From Hyphomicrobiales bacterium (lineage in GTDB: Bacteria > Pseudomonadota > Alphaproteobacteria > Rhizobiales > Xanthobacteraceae): a stretch of 29,374 nucleotides of DNA. The position numbers and the translations under genes were made by a program. This document shows, piece by piece, positions 1 through 8,597 of the stretch (the first letter of the stretch is position 1; each line of letters opens with the position of its first letter). The stretch spans positions 11,069-40,442 of the forward strand of contig PKXB01000061.1 of assembly GCA_003133345.1 (NCBI GenBank), in the 5' to 3' direction. The notes beneath the pieces were generated by a model, which saw only the letters and a list, made by a program, of their open reading frames with translations, ran no database searches and was not told where the DNA came from.

Positions 1-1
1 C

Positions 2-676
2 GCGCTCGACAAGGTCGAGCACCGGCAGACCGCCGCGCTGACCGATCTGGAAGAGCGCGTCGACACAAGGGCGCGCCGCATGCGCAGCGTGCTCAGCGAT
101 CTCGGTGTCGATCCTGCCAAGACGCCGGCGGGCAACGGCCTGGGCGGGCCGTTCGTGCCGTTGAAGCCGCCGCGTACGGGCGCTAGCGCCTTCGAGCGCC
201 AGCTCTACCGCATCAATGTCGCGCGCGCAGAGATCAACCAATATTCCTACACCCTGGTCGCCGTGCCGGTGCGCAAGCCGGTCGGCGGCGAGGTGGACAT
301 GAGTTCGCCGTTCGGCATGCGCCTCGACCCGTTCCTGGGCCGGCCCGCCGTCCATACTGGCATCGACCTGCGCGGCGAAACCGGCGAACCGGTGCACGCC
401 ACCGCCACCGGCAAAGTAAGCATCGCCGGCCGCGAAGGCGGCTATGGCAACATGGTCGAGGTCAACCACGGCAATGGCCTGGCCACCCGTTACGGCCATC
501 TCTCGCAAATTGACGTGAAGGTCGGTCAAACGGTGCGCATCGGCGAGATCATCGGCAGGATCGGCTCGACCGGGCGATCGACCGGCCCGCATCTGCACTA
601 TGAGACCCGCATCAACGGCGAGGCGGTCGACCCGCAGAAATTCCTGCGCGCCGGCATCAGGCTCGGCGCGCTTTAA
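2..676 (+). CDS. M23 family (LytM-type) peptidoglycan endopeptidase, 5' partial
   Basis: The reading frame is open from base 2 and continues off the left edge, so only the C-terminal ~224 residues are visible. An ATG at 80 is internal, because charged, coiled-coil-like sequence precedes it in frame. The C-terminal half is a LytM/M23 zinc peptidase domain: the HxxxD metal motif (HTGID, His codon at 353), the YGHLS segment and the terminal HLHYE motif are all present, giving a full set of Zn ligands. Known family members are periplasmic enzymes that cut peptidoglycan cross-bridges, or inactive activators of amidases. The intact ligands favour an active enzyme. The coiled-coil-like N-terminal part plus C-terminal LytM resembles EnvC/NlpD-like or membrane-anchored M23 proteins. 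AmiC, a possible partner, is encoded about 6 kb downstream on the other strand; that link is inference. The N-terminus and any membrane anchor are outside the window. Confidence 0.9.
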   Translation, partial: ALDKVEHRQTAALTDLEERVDTRARRMRSVLSDLGVDPAKTPAGNGLGGPFVPLKPPRTGASAFERQLYRINVARAEINQYSYTLVAVPVRKPVGGEVDMSSPFGMRLDPFLGRPAVHTGIDLRGETGEPVHATATGKVSIAGREGGYGNMVEVNHGNGLATRYGHLSQIDVKVGQTVRIGEIIGRIGSTGRSTGPHLHYETRINGEAVDPQKFLRAGIRLGAL

Positions 677-759
677 CGTCTCCGCACGGGCAGTTGCCAT
701 CCGGCCTGCCGTATACGATGAATCATTGATACGAGTGTCTGAACGGGGGGCACCGCAGC

Positions 760-2922
760 ATGCGGATTGGACCAAGCCATCCATGGCTCGGTGCGGCTGG
801 GTTTCACCTCGCGCTACCGCTGCTCGAATTTTATTATCGCAAGCTGGCAATCCACCGGTCCGAAAGCCGCTTTACGCGTGAGCGCGTGCTCGCGATCAAG
901 GACAAGATCGAACGCGGGCAGACCGTCTATCTTGCCGGCATTTCGGCGGTCGGCATCCACAATTCCGGCGTTGCTCTGATCGAAGTCACGCGCAATGGGC
1001 CGCGCCTGCTCTTCAACAACGAGGAAGAGCGCTTTTCCGCTGTCAAACACACCAATAAATTTCCGCAAATGTCGATCGACGCGCTGCGGACCGCCATGGC
1101 GCACATGGGCCTCGACATCAGGAACATCGACGCCTGGTTCACCTCCTGGGACTATGCCGCGCTCGGCGCGACGCTGGTCCGCTCGCTGCTGGAGGAGTTG
1201 CCGGCCAATATCGGCATGATGAAGGGCGACCCGACCGGGCTGTTCAATCTGCGCGACTTCGACCGCGGCTCACGCGCGCCGCGTCATATCGCCCGCCAAT
1301 TGGGCTTGAGCGAATGGGTTCCGCTGATCGGCACCCCGCACCACGATAATCACGCCTGGTTCTCGTTCGCGACCTCGCCGTTCGCCCATGATGCGACGCC
1401 GGTGATGGTGGCGGTGCTCGACGGACTCGGCGATATGGGCTCGTTGTCACTTTATGTCTGCGAGGGCGGCCGCATGCGGCGGCTCTACAGCAACGACAGC
1501 GTGTTCGACTCGCTGGGCATCTTCTATTCGGTGATCTCATCGACCCAGGGTGGCTGGACCTGGCTGTCGAGCGAAGGCCGCTACATGGGCGCCACCGCCT
1601 ATGGCAATGGCGATCGCAACACCAACCCCTATTACGCCGCGCTGAAGCCTATCCTCAGCCTGCAGCCGGAAGGCCGCATCGCCATCAACCGCGATCTCGC
1701 CAATTGGCAGCGCGACATTCTGCGCAAACCCTATACCCCCGAACTCATCCGCATTCTCGGGCAACCGCTCGCACCGGAGGACATGTGGAATCCGGACGCG
1801 GTACTGCGCATCGAAGACATCAAGCACAAAGAAAATACGCAAGAGCGGCTCGACAAGGCGGCGGCGACCCAGATGGTGTTCGAGGACGCACTGGTGCACG
1901 TCGTCGATCACTTTATCCGCACCACCGGCAGCGACCGGCTGGTGCTCACCGGCGGCATCGCGCTCAACGCGCTCGGCAACATGCGGCTGCTGGAGCATTT
2001 CGACGCAAGCTTCTACCGGCGCGAACTCAACCAGCAGACCCGGCTGCATCTATGGGTGCCGCCGACGCCAAACGACGCCGGCGTCACCATGGGCGCGGCC
2101 TATATGGGAGCCTATCTCGCCGGCTACGGCATCGGTGCCATGACCGAGCACGCGTTCTATTGCGGCACTCCGTCGGCGGAGGCCGATATTCGCGCCGCAC
2201 TCGACGCCAGTCCTGATGTCGAATGGATCGAGTTGATGTCTGCAAAAGACGCGCCGGCGCGCGCGCAGTTCGCCGACTTCATGGCCTATATGACGTCGCA
2301 GAACGCCATCTTCGCGCTCTACCAGGGCGCCGCCGAGACTGGCCCGCGCGCGCTCGGCCACCGCTCGATCCTCGCCAATCCGTGCAATCCGAACACCCGC
2401 GCCAACCTCAATGCGCAAGTGAAATACCGCGAAGCGATCCGCCCGCTGGCGCCAATGCTGACGCTGGAAGCCGCCAAGCAGTTTTTCGAATTATCGGAGG
2501 GCGCCAGCGACGCCGACTACAATGCCTACAATTACATGGTGCTCACGGCGCACGCCAAGCCGGAAGCCCGCACGCGCATTCCCTCGGTCGTGCATGCCGA
2601 CGGCACCGGCCGGCTGCAGATCGTGCGCGAGAACACCGATCCCCTCACCTACGCTTATTTGAAAGCGCTCGGCCGCCGCATCGGCGTCGAGGTCGCGGTC
2701 AATACCTCATTCAATGTCGCAGGTCCGATCGCGCAGACGCCGGCGCAGGCGCTCGACACACTGCGCCGCTCCAAGGGTCTCGATGCCGTGTTGATGTTTT
2801 CGGATGAAGGCCCGGTGTTTGCCGCCCTGCATACCGGCACAGGCGGTGTTGGCGGGGGAAATCGCTTCCGCCAATGGCTAACCGAATGGCAGGCGGAAAC
2901 AGGCAAGCGTCTACAGAACTAG
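760..2922 (+). CDS. O-carbamoyltransferase, NodU/CmcH/TobZ family
   Basis: This 720-aa protein has both halves of the carbamoyltransferase family. The N-terminal Kae1-like part (about residues 58-440) carries the His cluster HHDNHA (194-199), the DGLGD segment (221-225) and the nucleotide-binding GGIALN (398-403). The C-terminal YrdC-like lobe carries GPRALGHRS (528-536) and an NxxVKYREAIRPLAP-type stretch. Known members transfer a carbamoyl group from carbamoyl phosphate, through carbamoyl-adenylate, to a hydroxyl on a sugar or antibiotic. The substrate here cannot be read: no nod, antibiotic or polysaccharide genes are nearby. The protein is longer than NodU (about 560-570 aa), mainly from a ~55-residue N-terminal extension with a hydrophobic stretch. 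A G-run at 744-750 is a likely ribosome binding site for the ATG at 760. Its stop lies 3 bases from the end of the convergent prfB gene. Confidence 0.9.
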   Translation: MRIGPSHPWLGAAGFHLALPLLEFYYRKLAIHRSESRFTRERVLAIKDKIERGQTVYLAGISAVGIHNSGVALIEVTRNGPRLLFNNEEERFSAVKHTNKFPQMSIDALRTAMAHMGLDIRNIDAWFTSWDYAALGATLVRSLLEELPANIGMMKGDPTGLFNLRDFDRGSRAPRHIARQLGLSEWVPLIGTPHHDNHAWFSFATSPFAHDATPVMVAVLDGLGDMGSLSLYVCEGGRMRRLYSNDSVFDSLGIFYSVISSTQGGWTWLSSEGRYMGATAYGNGDRNTNPYYAALKPILSLQPEGRIAINRDLANWQRDILRKPYTPELIRILGQPLAPEDMWNPDAVLRIEDIKHKENTQERLDKAAATQMVFEDALVHVVDHFIRTTGSDRLVLTGGIALNALGNMRLLEHFDASFYRRELNQQTRLHLWVPPTPNDAGVTMGAAYMGAYLAGYGIGAMTEHAFYCGTPSAEADIRAALDASPDVEWIELMSAKDAPARAQFADFMAYMTSQNAIFALYQGAAETGPRALGHRSILANPCNPNTRANLNAQVKYREAIRPLAPMLTLEAAKQFFELSEGASDADYNAYNYMVLTAHAKPEARTRIPSVVHADGTGRLQIVRENTDPLTYAYLKALGRRIGVEVAVNTSFNVAGPIAQTPAQALDTLRRSKGLDAVLMFSDEGPVFAALHTGTGGVGGGNRFRQWLTEWQAETGKRLQN

Positions 2923-2925
2923 CCG

Positions 2926-4057
2926 CTACTCCACATCCTCGACCTGCTCCGGCCCGCCGCCGAAGGCTTTTTGCGCAAGCGCGGCTTGCATGAATTCGTC
3001 GAGATCGCCGTCGAGCACGCCGCCGGTGTCGGAGGTGGATACGCCGGTGCGCAGGTCCTTCACCATCTGATAGGGCTGCAACACGTAGGAACGGATCTGG
3101 TGGCCCCAGCCGATATCGGTCTTGGCGGCTTGATCCAAGACCGCCTTGTCTTCGCGTTTCTTCATCTCGGCCTCGAACAGCTTGGCGCGCAACATGTCCC
3201 AGGCCATGGCGCGGTTGCGGTGCTGCGAGCGGTCCTGCTGGCACTTCACCACGATGTTGGTCGGGATATGCGTGAGGCGGACCGCCGACTCGGTCTTGTT
3301 GACGTGCTGGCCGCCGGCGCCGCTTGAGCGCATGACGTCGGTACGTACGTCGTTTTCATTAATGTCGATCTTGATGCGGTCGTCGACCACGGGAAACACC
3401 ACGACGCTGGCAAACGAGGTGTGGCGGCGCGCATTGGCGTCGAATGGCGAGATGCGCACCAGCCGGTGCACGCCGTTCTCGCTTTTGAGCCAACCATAGG
3501 CGTTGTGGCCCTTGATCGTCACGGTCGCCGACTTGATGCCGGCGCCCTCTCCTTCGGTCTCCTCGAGCCATTCGACCTTGTAGCCGTGCTGCTCGGCCCA
3601 GCGCACATACATGCGCATCAGCATGCCAGCCCAGTCCTGGCTCTCGGTGCCGCCGGCGCCGGCATGGACCTCGAGATAGCAGTCGTTGGCGTCGGCCTCG
3701 CCGGAGAGCAGCGCTTCCAGCTCGCGTCGTGCCACCTCCGCCTTCAGGCGCTTGAGGGCCGATTCCGCCTCGGCGACGGTCTTGTCGTCTTTTTCGGCCT
3801 CACCCAGCTCGATCATGGTGAGCTGGTCGGCGAGCTCTTGCTCGGTGCGGCCGATGGCGTTGAGCCGGTCCTCCAGCGCGTCGCGCTCGCGCATCACGCG
3901 CTGGCCGCGCGCCTGGTCGCTCCAGAGACTGGGGTCCTCCGCCTCTTTGTTCAGCTCGGCGAGGCGGCGGGTCGCGGTGTCGACGTCAAAGATGCCTCCT
4001 CAGCAGCCGCAGCGACTGCTTGATTTCCTCGATGAGGCTCTGGGTTTCCGCGCGCAT
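2926..4057 (-). CDS. prfB: Peptide chain release factor 2, made by programmed +1 frameshift
   Basis: RF2 recognises UGA and UAA and triggers peptide release on the ribosome. The gene has two frames. Starting at the ATG at 4057, 23 sense codons lead to an in-frame TGA (3988-3986); moving +1 one base gives GAC and a further 353 codons, 376 aa in total. The main frame has the RF2 stop-codon anticodon motif SPF (about residues 203-205) and the catalytic GGQ (about 248-250), close to the E. coli positions. Another in-frame ATG at 4069 (MDLN before MRAE) is possible; neither start has a strong Shine-Dalgarno sequence. The gene follows mrcA by about 75-86 bases on the same strand and is probably co-transcribed with it. 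Expression is autoregulated through the shift: low RF2 lets ribosomes pause at UGA and slip. Confidence 0.96.
3985..4000 (-). promoter_or_regulatory. prfB programmed +1 frameshift site
   Basis: Reading the minus strand: AGGAGG (4000-3995), CAT, CTT (slippery codon, 3991-3989), TGA (3988-3986), C (3985). This is the classic RF2 recoding signal: an internal Shine-Dalgarno-like hexamer three bases upstream of CUU UGA C. The CUU-decoding tRNA slips to UUU, and GAC (Asp) is read next. Spacing and sequence match the well-studied E. coli site, with AGGAGG in place of AGGGGG. Confidence 0.96.
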
Positions 4058-4143
4058 ATTCAAGTCCATTGCCGCCGAGGCGGCGTTTCGATTCGATGTT
4101 GAAGGGGATTTAACGTCGCAATCGTGCCGGCGCAACTAGCGCA

Positions 4144-6633
4144 TCAATACAGCCCGCCGGTGCCCGAGCGCACGGCACGATCGGCGTCGGGGCTGACCCG
4201 GAAGAAACCGGGCGGACCACGTCCTGGCGCTTGTTCTTGTTGCTGCTGATCATTGCCATAGCCAACCACGGAATAGTTGTCGGGCGGCGCGGTGCCCGGC
4301 TTGAACGCTTCCAGGATCGGCCGCTCGGTGCCCGGTCCCGCGCGCTGCCCGGTCTTCAGATCGACGCGGATGAGCTTGATGCCGGGCGGCACGCGGAACG
4401 GCACCGCCGGCTTGTCGGCGAGCGCGACTTTCAGGAAATCCTTCACGATCGGCGCCGACAGGTGGCCGCCGGTCGCACCGCGTCCGAGATGGCGCGGCTT
4501 GTCGTAGCCCATGTAGACGCCAACCACGATGTCCGGCGTGTAGCCGATGAACCAGGCGTCCTTTTCGTCATTGGTGGTGCCGGTCTTGCCCGCCACCGGC
4601 TTGCCGACCTCCTTTTGGAAGCCAGCGCCGGCTGCCGTGCCGCGCAGGACCACGCCTTCCATGATCGAGGTGATCTGATAGGCGGTCATCGGGTCGAGCA
4701 CCTGCTCCCGCCGGTCGATCAGCGAGGGCTCCGGCTGGTTCCCCCATTTTTTGGCGTCGCAGCCAATGCATTCGCGCTCGTCATGGCGATAGACGGTGTG
4801 GCCGTAACGGTCCTGGATGCGGTCGATCAGCGTCGGCTTCACGCGCCGTCCGCCATTGTCGAACATGGCGTAAGCGGTAACCATGCGCATCAGCGTGGTC
4901 TCGCCGGCGCCGAGCGCGAACGACAGGTAGGGCGGTAGCTCGTCATAGACGCCGAACCGCTTGGCGTATTCGGCAATCAGCGGCATGCCGAGGTCCTGCG
5001 CCAGCCGCACCGTCATCACGTTGCGCGAATGCTCGACGCCGAAACGCAGGGTCGACGGACCGTAGAAATTGTTTTCGTAGTTTTCCGGTTTCCAGGTGCC
5101 CAACCCCGGGCCCTGGTCGACCTCGATCGGCCCATCAAGGATCAAAGTTGACGGCGTGTAGCCGTTGTCGAGCGCGGCGGCGTAGACGATCGGCTTGAAC
5201 GAGGAGCCGGGCTGGCGCAGCGCCTGCGTGGCGCGGTTGAACTGGCTCTGGTCATAGGAGAAGCCGCCGACCATGGCGAGCACGCGCCCGGTCCAGGGAT
5301 CCTCGACCACCATGGCGCCCGAGACTTCCGGCACCTGATGCAGCCGGTACTGCCCGGCGAGCTTGGCCGGCTCGACATAGACAACGTCGCCGGAATTGAG
5401 CACCTGGCCGACCTTGCTCACTGGCTTGCCGCCGGTGCGCGCCCACTTCACGCCGTCCAGCGGCACGATGCCGACGTCGCGTTCCTTGCTGACATAGCCG
5501 CCGGGCTCGCGCCCCGGCGGCAAGCCGATGCGGGCCGACTGGTCGCTCGTCTCCAGCACCACCGCGAGCCGCCAGGGTGCCACATCGGCCAGCGCCTTGA
5601 CGTCGGCGAGCTTGACGCCCCAGTCTCCGGAAATATCGATCTTGGCGACCGGCCCGCGCCAGCCTTGCGTCTCGTCGAAACGCACCAGGCCTTCGGTGAG
5701 CGTCTGGCGCGCCAGCACCTGTAGCTTGGTGTCGAGCGTGATGCGCACCGACAGGCCGCCGTCGTAAAGCTTTTTCTCGCCATAACGTTCGTAGAGCTCG
5801 CGCCGCACTTCCTCGGCGAAATATTCCGCGGCGAAGGTGTGGGTGCTGGTCGCCTTTTGCGTCACGCCGAGCGCCGTGCGCTTGGCCGTTTCGGCTTGCG
5901 CATTCGTGATGAAGCCGTCCTGCGCCATCTGGTCGATCACCCAATTACGCCGCTCGAGCGCGCGCTCGCGCTGGCGGAACGGGTGATAATTGTTCGGCGC
6001 CTTCGGCAGCGCGGCGAGATAGGCGGCTTCCGGCACGGTTATCTCATTGACGCCCTTATCGAAATAAGTCAGCGAGGCCGAGGCGATGCCGTAGGCGCCG
6101 AGCCCGAGATAGATCTCATTCAAGTAAAGCTCGAGGATCTTATCCTTGCTGTAAGTGCGCTCGATCTTGAGCGCCAGCAGCGCCTCCTTGATCTTGCGCG
6201 TGAAGGAAACCTCGTTCGATAACAAGAAGTTCTTGGCGACTTGTTGCGTAATAGTTGAAGCGCCTTGCGGGCGACGGCTGGAGCCGAAATTCTGCGCATA
6301 GTTCACCGCCGCGCGCGCGATGCCGAAGAAATCGAGCCCGCCATGCTCGTAGAAGTTCTTATCCTCGGCGGCGAGGAAGGCGTTGATCACCAGCTTCGGC
6401 ACCGCCTGGATCGGGATGTATAGCCGACGTTCGCGCGCATATTCGGCGACCAGCGACCCGTCGGCCGCATGCACGCGCGTCATCACTGGCGGCTCGTAAT
6501 CCTGCAATTGGGAATAGTCCGGCAGGTCTTTCGAGTAGTGCCAGAGCAGGCCGGCGGTCGCGGCCACGCCCACCACGAACAGGATGGTGCCCGCCGCGAA
6601 CAGGAAGCCGAAGAAGCGCAAAAGGAGCTTCAT
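4144..6633 (-). CDS. mrcA: Penicillin-binding protein 1A, bifunctional class A PBP
   Basis: This 829-aa inner-membrane enzyme polymerises lipid II glycan strands and cross-links peptides. The start at 6633 (MKLLLRFF) is preferred over an in-frame ATG 17 codons upstream because it places one transmembrane helix directly at the N-terminus. Domains in order: membrane anchor (about 1-35), GT51 glycosyltransferase with the catalytic EDKNFYEHGG motif (about 90-99), an OB-like insert, and a transpeptidase domain with S477-SF-K480 (catalytic Ser), S536-R-N538 and K683-TGTT. All active-site motifs are intact. The length is typical of alphaproteobacterial PBP1A. It sits between amiC (gap about 110 bases) and prfB on one strand, a grouping that suggests a cell-wall/translation operon. 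The C-terminal tail is Gln/Pro-rich and probably disordered. Confidence 0.96.
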   Translation of the reverse strand: MKLLLRFFGFLFAAGTILFVVGVAATAGLLWHYSKDLPDYSQLQDYEPPVMTRVHAADGSLVAEYARERRLYIPIQAVPKLVINAFLAAEDKNFYEHGGLDFFGIARAAVNYAQNFGSSRRPQGASTITQQVAKNFLLSNEVSFTRKIKEALLALKIERTYSKDKILELYLNEIYLGLGAYGIASASLTYFDKGVNEITVPEAAYLAALPKAPNNYHPFRQRERALERRNWVIDQMAQDGFITNAQAETAKRTALGVTQKATSTHTFAAEYFAEEVRRELYERYGEKKLYDGGLSVRITLDTKLQVLARQTLTEGLVRFDETQGWRGPVAKIDISGDWGVKLADVKALADVAPWRLAVVLETSDQSARIGLPPGREPGGYVSKERDVGIVPLDGVKWARTGGKPVSKVGQVLNSGDVVYVEPAKLAGQYRLHQVPEVSGAMVVEDPWTGRVLAMVGGFSYDQSQFNRATQALRQPGSSFKPIVYAAALDNGYTPSTLILDGPIEVDQGPGLGTWKPENYENNFYGPSTLRFGVEHSRNVMTVRLAQDLGMPLIAEYAKRFGVYDELPPYLSFALGAGETTLMRMVTAYAMFDNGGRRVKPTLIDRIQDRYGHTVYRHDERECIGCDAKKWGNQPEPSLIDRREQVLDPMTAYQITSIMEGVVLRGTAAGAGFQKEVGKPVAGKTGTTNDEKDAWFIGYTPDIVVGVYMGYDKPRHLGRGATGGHLSAPIVKDFLKVALADKPAVPFRVPPGIKLIRVDLKTGQRAGPGTERPILEAFKPGTAPPDNYSVVGYGNDQQQQEQAPGRGPPGFFRVSPDADRAVRSGTGGLY

Positions 6634-6744
6634 GAATGAATGGTCCCGCCTCGATCCGAGCAGTGCACCCAGCCTATATCCCAAAACCCGGCAAGGCTCT
6701 GTGGTTGCCCGGTTTTATGTTGAAACTGAGGCCGGGCGCCCATC

Positions 6745-8001
6745 TCAACGGACTCCCCCGCCGGCGCCGGCCATGCGCGGCGCGAAAAACGCATCCACGG
6801 CATGGACCAGCGAATCCGCCGTGCGCGCGCGCCAGTCGGCCGACATCAGATGCACCAGGTCGTCCTTGGTCGACATGTAGCCGAGTTCCACCAGCACCGA
6901 GGGCACGTCGGGCGCCTTGAGCACGATGAAGCCCGCCGATTTCAGCGGATGCATATGCAGCCGTGTGGTGGCTTTGAACTCACCGACCAGATCGCGGGCG
7001 AATTGCAGCGAGAACGCCTTGGTTTCGCGCTGGGCCAGATCGATCAGGATGTTGGCGACATCATTGGGCTCGGAGCTTAGATCGACGCCGGCGATCACGT
7101 CGGACTTGTTTTCGACTTCGGCGAGCCGCGCCGCTTCCGCGTCGGAAGCGTGGGCCGACAAGGTGTAGACCGAGGCGCCTTCCGCCTGGCCTTCGCTGCG
7201 CGGGATCGAGTCGGCATGGATCGAGATGAACAATGACGCCTTGTGCGCGCGCGCGAAGCGCACCCGCTCGTCAAGCGGAATGAAGGTGTCGTCGCTGCGC
7301 GTCATCGCCACGCGATACTTGCCGGTCTTCTCCAGTCGGTCGCGCAGCATCACGCCGAACGCCAGCACGACGTCCTTCTCGTCCTGCCCGCTGCCCGACT
7401 TGGTGCCGCTATCGATGCCGCCATGGCCGGGATCGACCACGATCAGCGGCCGCGCATCGCCGGCCACTTCCGGCGGCGCGACGATGGCGGTCTTCGCCGC
7501 GCTGGCGCGCGCGCCGCGATCCTGCATGGTGATGTTGCGCAGGAAGCTGTCGCGGTCGGTGGCGACTAGATCGAGCACCAGCCGCGCCGGCTGTCCGGCG
7601 GCGGCGGAGAGCGCGAAGGCCTTGTCCACCCGCACTGGCCCCTTGGTATCGAGCACGATGCGCGAGCCGCCCTGCATGATCAGGCCGTAGCGGAACGCCT
7701 TCACCAGGCCGCGGCCGTGCTCGCCCTCCTTGGCCGGCAGCTTAAAGGTCACCTGCGGCAGATCGATTACCACCCGATAGGGATCGGCGAGCGTGAAGGC
7801 CGCCACGTCGACCTTCTGGGTCAGATCGATCACGAAACGGGTCTGCTTGTCGTCGCCACCCAGGCGCACATCGGTGGCCACCGGAATCGACTCCGTCACC
7901 GCCGGCAGCTTTTGCACGGCAATGTCGGGCTCGGCCGCCAGGACGGCAGAGTCGCACAGCAGGCTTACGCCCAACACCAGTGCGATTGCGCGGACAGTCA
8001 C
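6745..8001 (-). CDS. amiC: N-acetylmuramoyl-L-alanine amidase, AMIN plus Amidase_3
   Basis: This 418-aa secreted amidase cuts the bond between N-acetylmuramic acid and the stem peptide during daughter-cell separation. A signal peptide (about residues 1-22, ending LAA) is followed by an AMIN domain (about 35-150), which in this family targets peptidoglycan or the septum. The C-terminal Amidase_3 domain (about 185-410) contains DPGHGG (Zn ligand H193), an SIHAD motif with a second His, and VELGY with the catalytic Glu (E372). AmiB and AmiC differ little in such proteins, so the symbol is by domain layout. It is the first gene of the minus-strand amiC-mrcA-prfB series and diverges from rne. In known systems these amidases need LytM-domain activators; the M23 protein at the left edge could be one, but this is inference. 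Confidence 0.93.
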   Translation of the reverse strand: MTVRAIALVLGVSLLCDSAVLAAEPDIAVQKLPAVTESIPVATDVRLGGDDKQTRFVIDLTQKVDVAAFTLADPYRVVIDLPQVTFKLPAKEGEHGRGLVKAFRYGLIMQGGSRIVLDTKGPVRVDKAFALSAAAGQPARLVLDLVATDRDSFLRNITMQDRGARASAAKTAIVAPPEVAGDARPLIVVDPGHGGIDSGTKSGSGQDEKDVVLAFGVMLRDRLEKTGKYRVAMTRSDDTFIPLDERVRFARAHKASLFISIHADSIPRSEGQAEGASVYTLSAHASDAEAARLAEVENKSDVIAGVDLSSEPNDVANILIDLAQRETKAFSLQFARDLVGEFKATTRLHMHPLKSAGFIVLKAPDVPSVLVELGYMSTKDDLVHLMSADWRARTADSLVHAVDAFFAPRMAGAGGGVR

Positions 8002-8597
8002 GATTCTGGACCCTTTCCGCCCCTTTTTACTCCATTAGGGGGTACTTCGGTTAACGGAACTTGAGCAAACGCAGCGTTCTACGCATGGGTGTTGCCAAGA
8101 TGCAAAGCTCCCTTGCCAGCAGGGGCTTAGACCCGTATGTAGAGCATGCTGACGGTTAAAGTTCCGGTTGTGCCGCGTTCGGGCCCCGGCCCGCCGGTCC
8201 AGGATCGCCCCCTCGAGGAAGCAGGGCGAACGGACGGCGAAACGAGCCGAATCCCTTGTGAAGGACACCCGGATCAGCGCGCGGCCACGGTTCGGCCGTT
8301 CGCGTTTCCGATCGTCAGCAACAGAAACCTCGGCGGCGCTTACGTAGAAGCGCGGCCGCAGCGCTACAGGTCGCAGTTTTATGCTGCCAAGGTTGCAGCA
8401 AAGGCAATTCGAGACCCCCCGCTTTCGCGAAGCATTCGTGACGGCGCGTTTTGTCATGGGTCCCGCCCTGCTTTGGCGTCAAACCGCGCCCGCTTGCTTT
8501 TCCCTCCACACCCATCAGGCCGACTCCCCACAGCGTCGCCTTGCGCCGTCATCGACGCGCGAGAACGCTGGGACGTCCGCCACAGTGAGAACTTACA
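8002..8597. other. 596-base divergent intergenic region between amiC and rne
   Basis: No convincing gene lies here; the longest open frames overlap each other on both strands and lack family features. It must hold the amiC promoter (minus) and the rne promoter and leader (plus). Visible elements: an imperfect palindrome centred on GTTAAC at about 8048-8061; a candidate promoter at 8113-8141; and a 6-bp stem (TGCTGC/GCAGCA, 8382-8387 with 8395-8400, 7-base loop). A long leader before rne recalls the autoregulatory rne leader of enterics, but no sequence homology is claimed. Confidence 0.6.
8113..8141 (+). promoter_or_regulatory. Candidate sigma70-type promoter for rne
   Basis: TTGCCA (8113-8118) and TATGTA (8136-8141) are separated by exactly 17 bases. 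If used, transcription would start near 8148 and give a leader of about 450 nt before the rne ATG. This is pattern matching only; the -10 box is weak. Confidence 0.35.

Noticed and set aside
760..2922. Nodulation (NodU) role for the carbamoyltransferase
   Set aside because: No nod genes or nod box near; NodU-type similarity is shared by the whole family.
2926..3897. prfB as a 323-aa gene starting at 3897, with the upstream stop taken as a mutation
   Set aside because: The CUU UGA C site with AGGAGG upstream is the standard programmed frameshift; the gene is intact.
8035..8457. Minus-strand 140-codon frame in the amiC-rne gap
   Set aside because: No family resemblance, Arg/Cys-rich composition typical of non-coding GC-rich DNA, no ribosome binding site.
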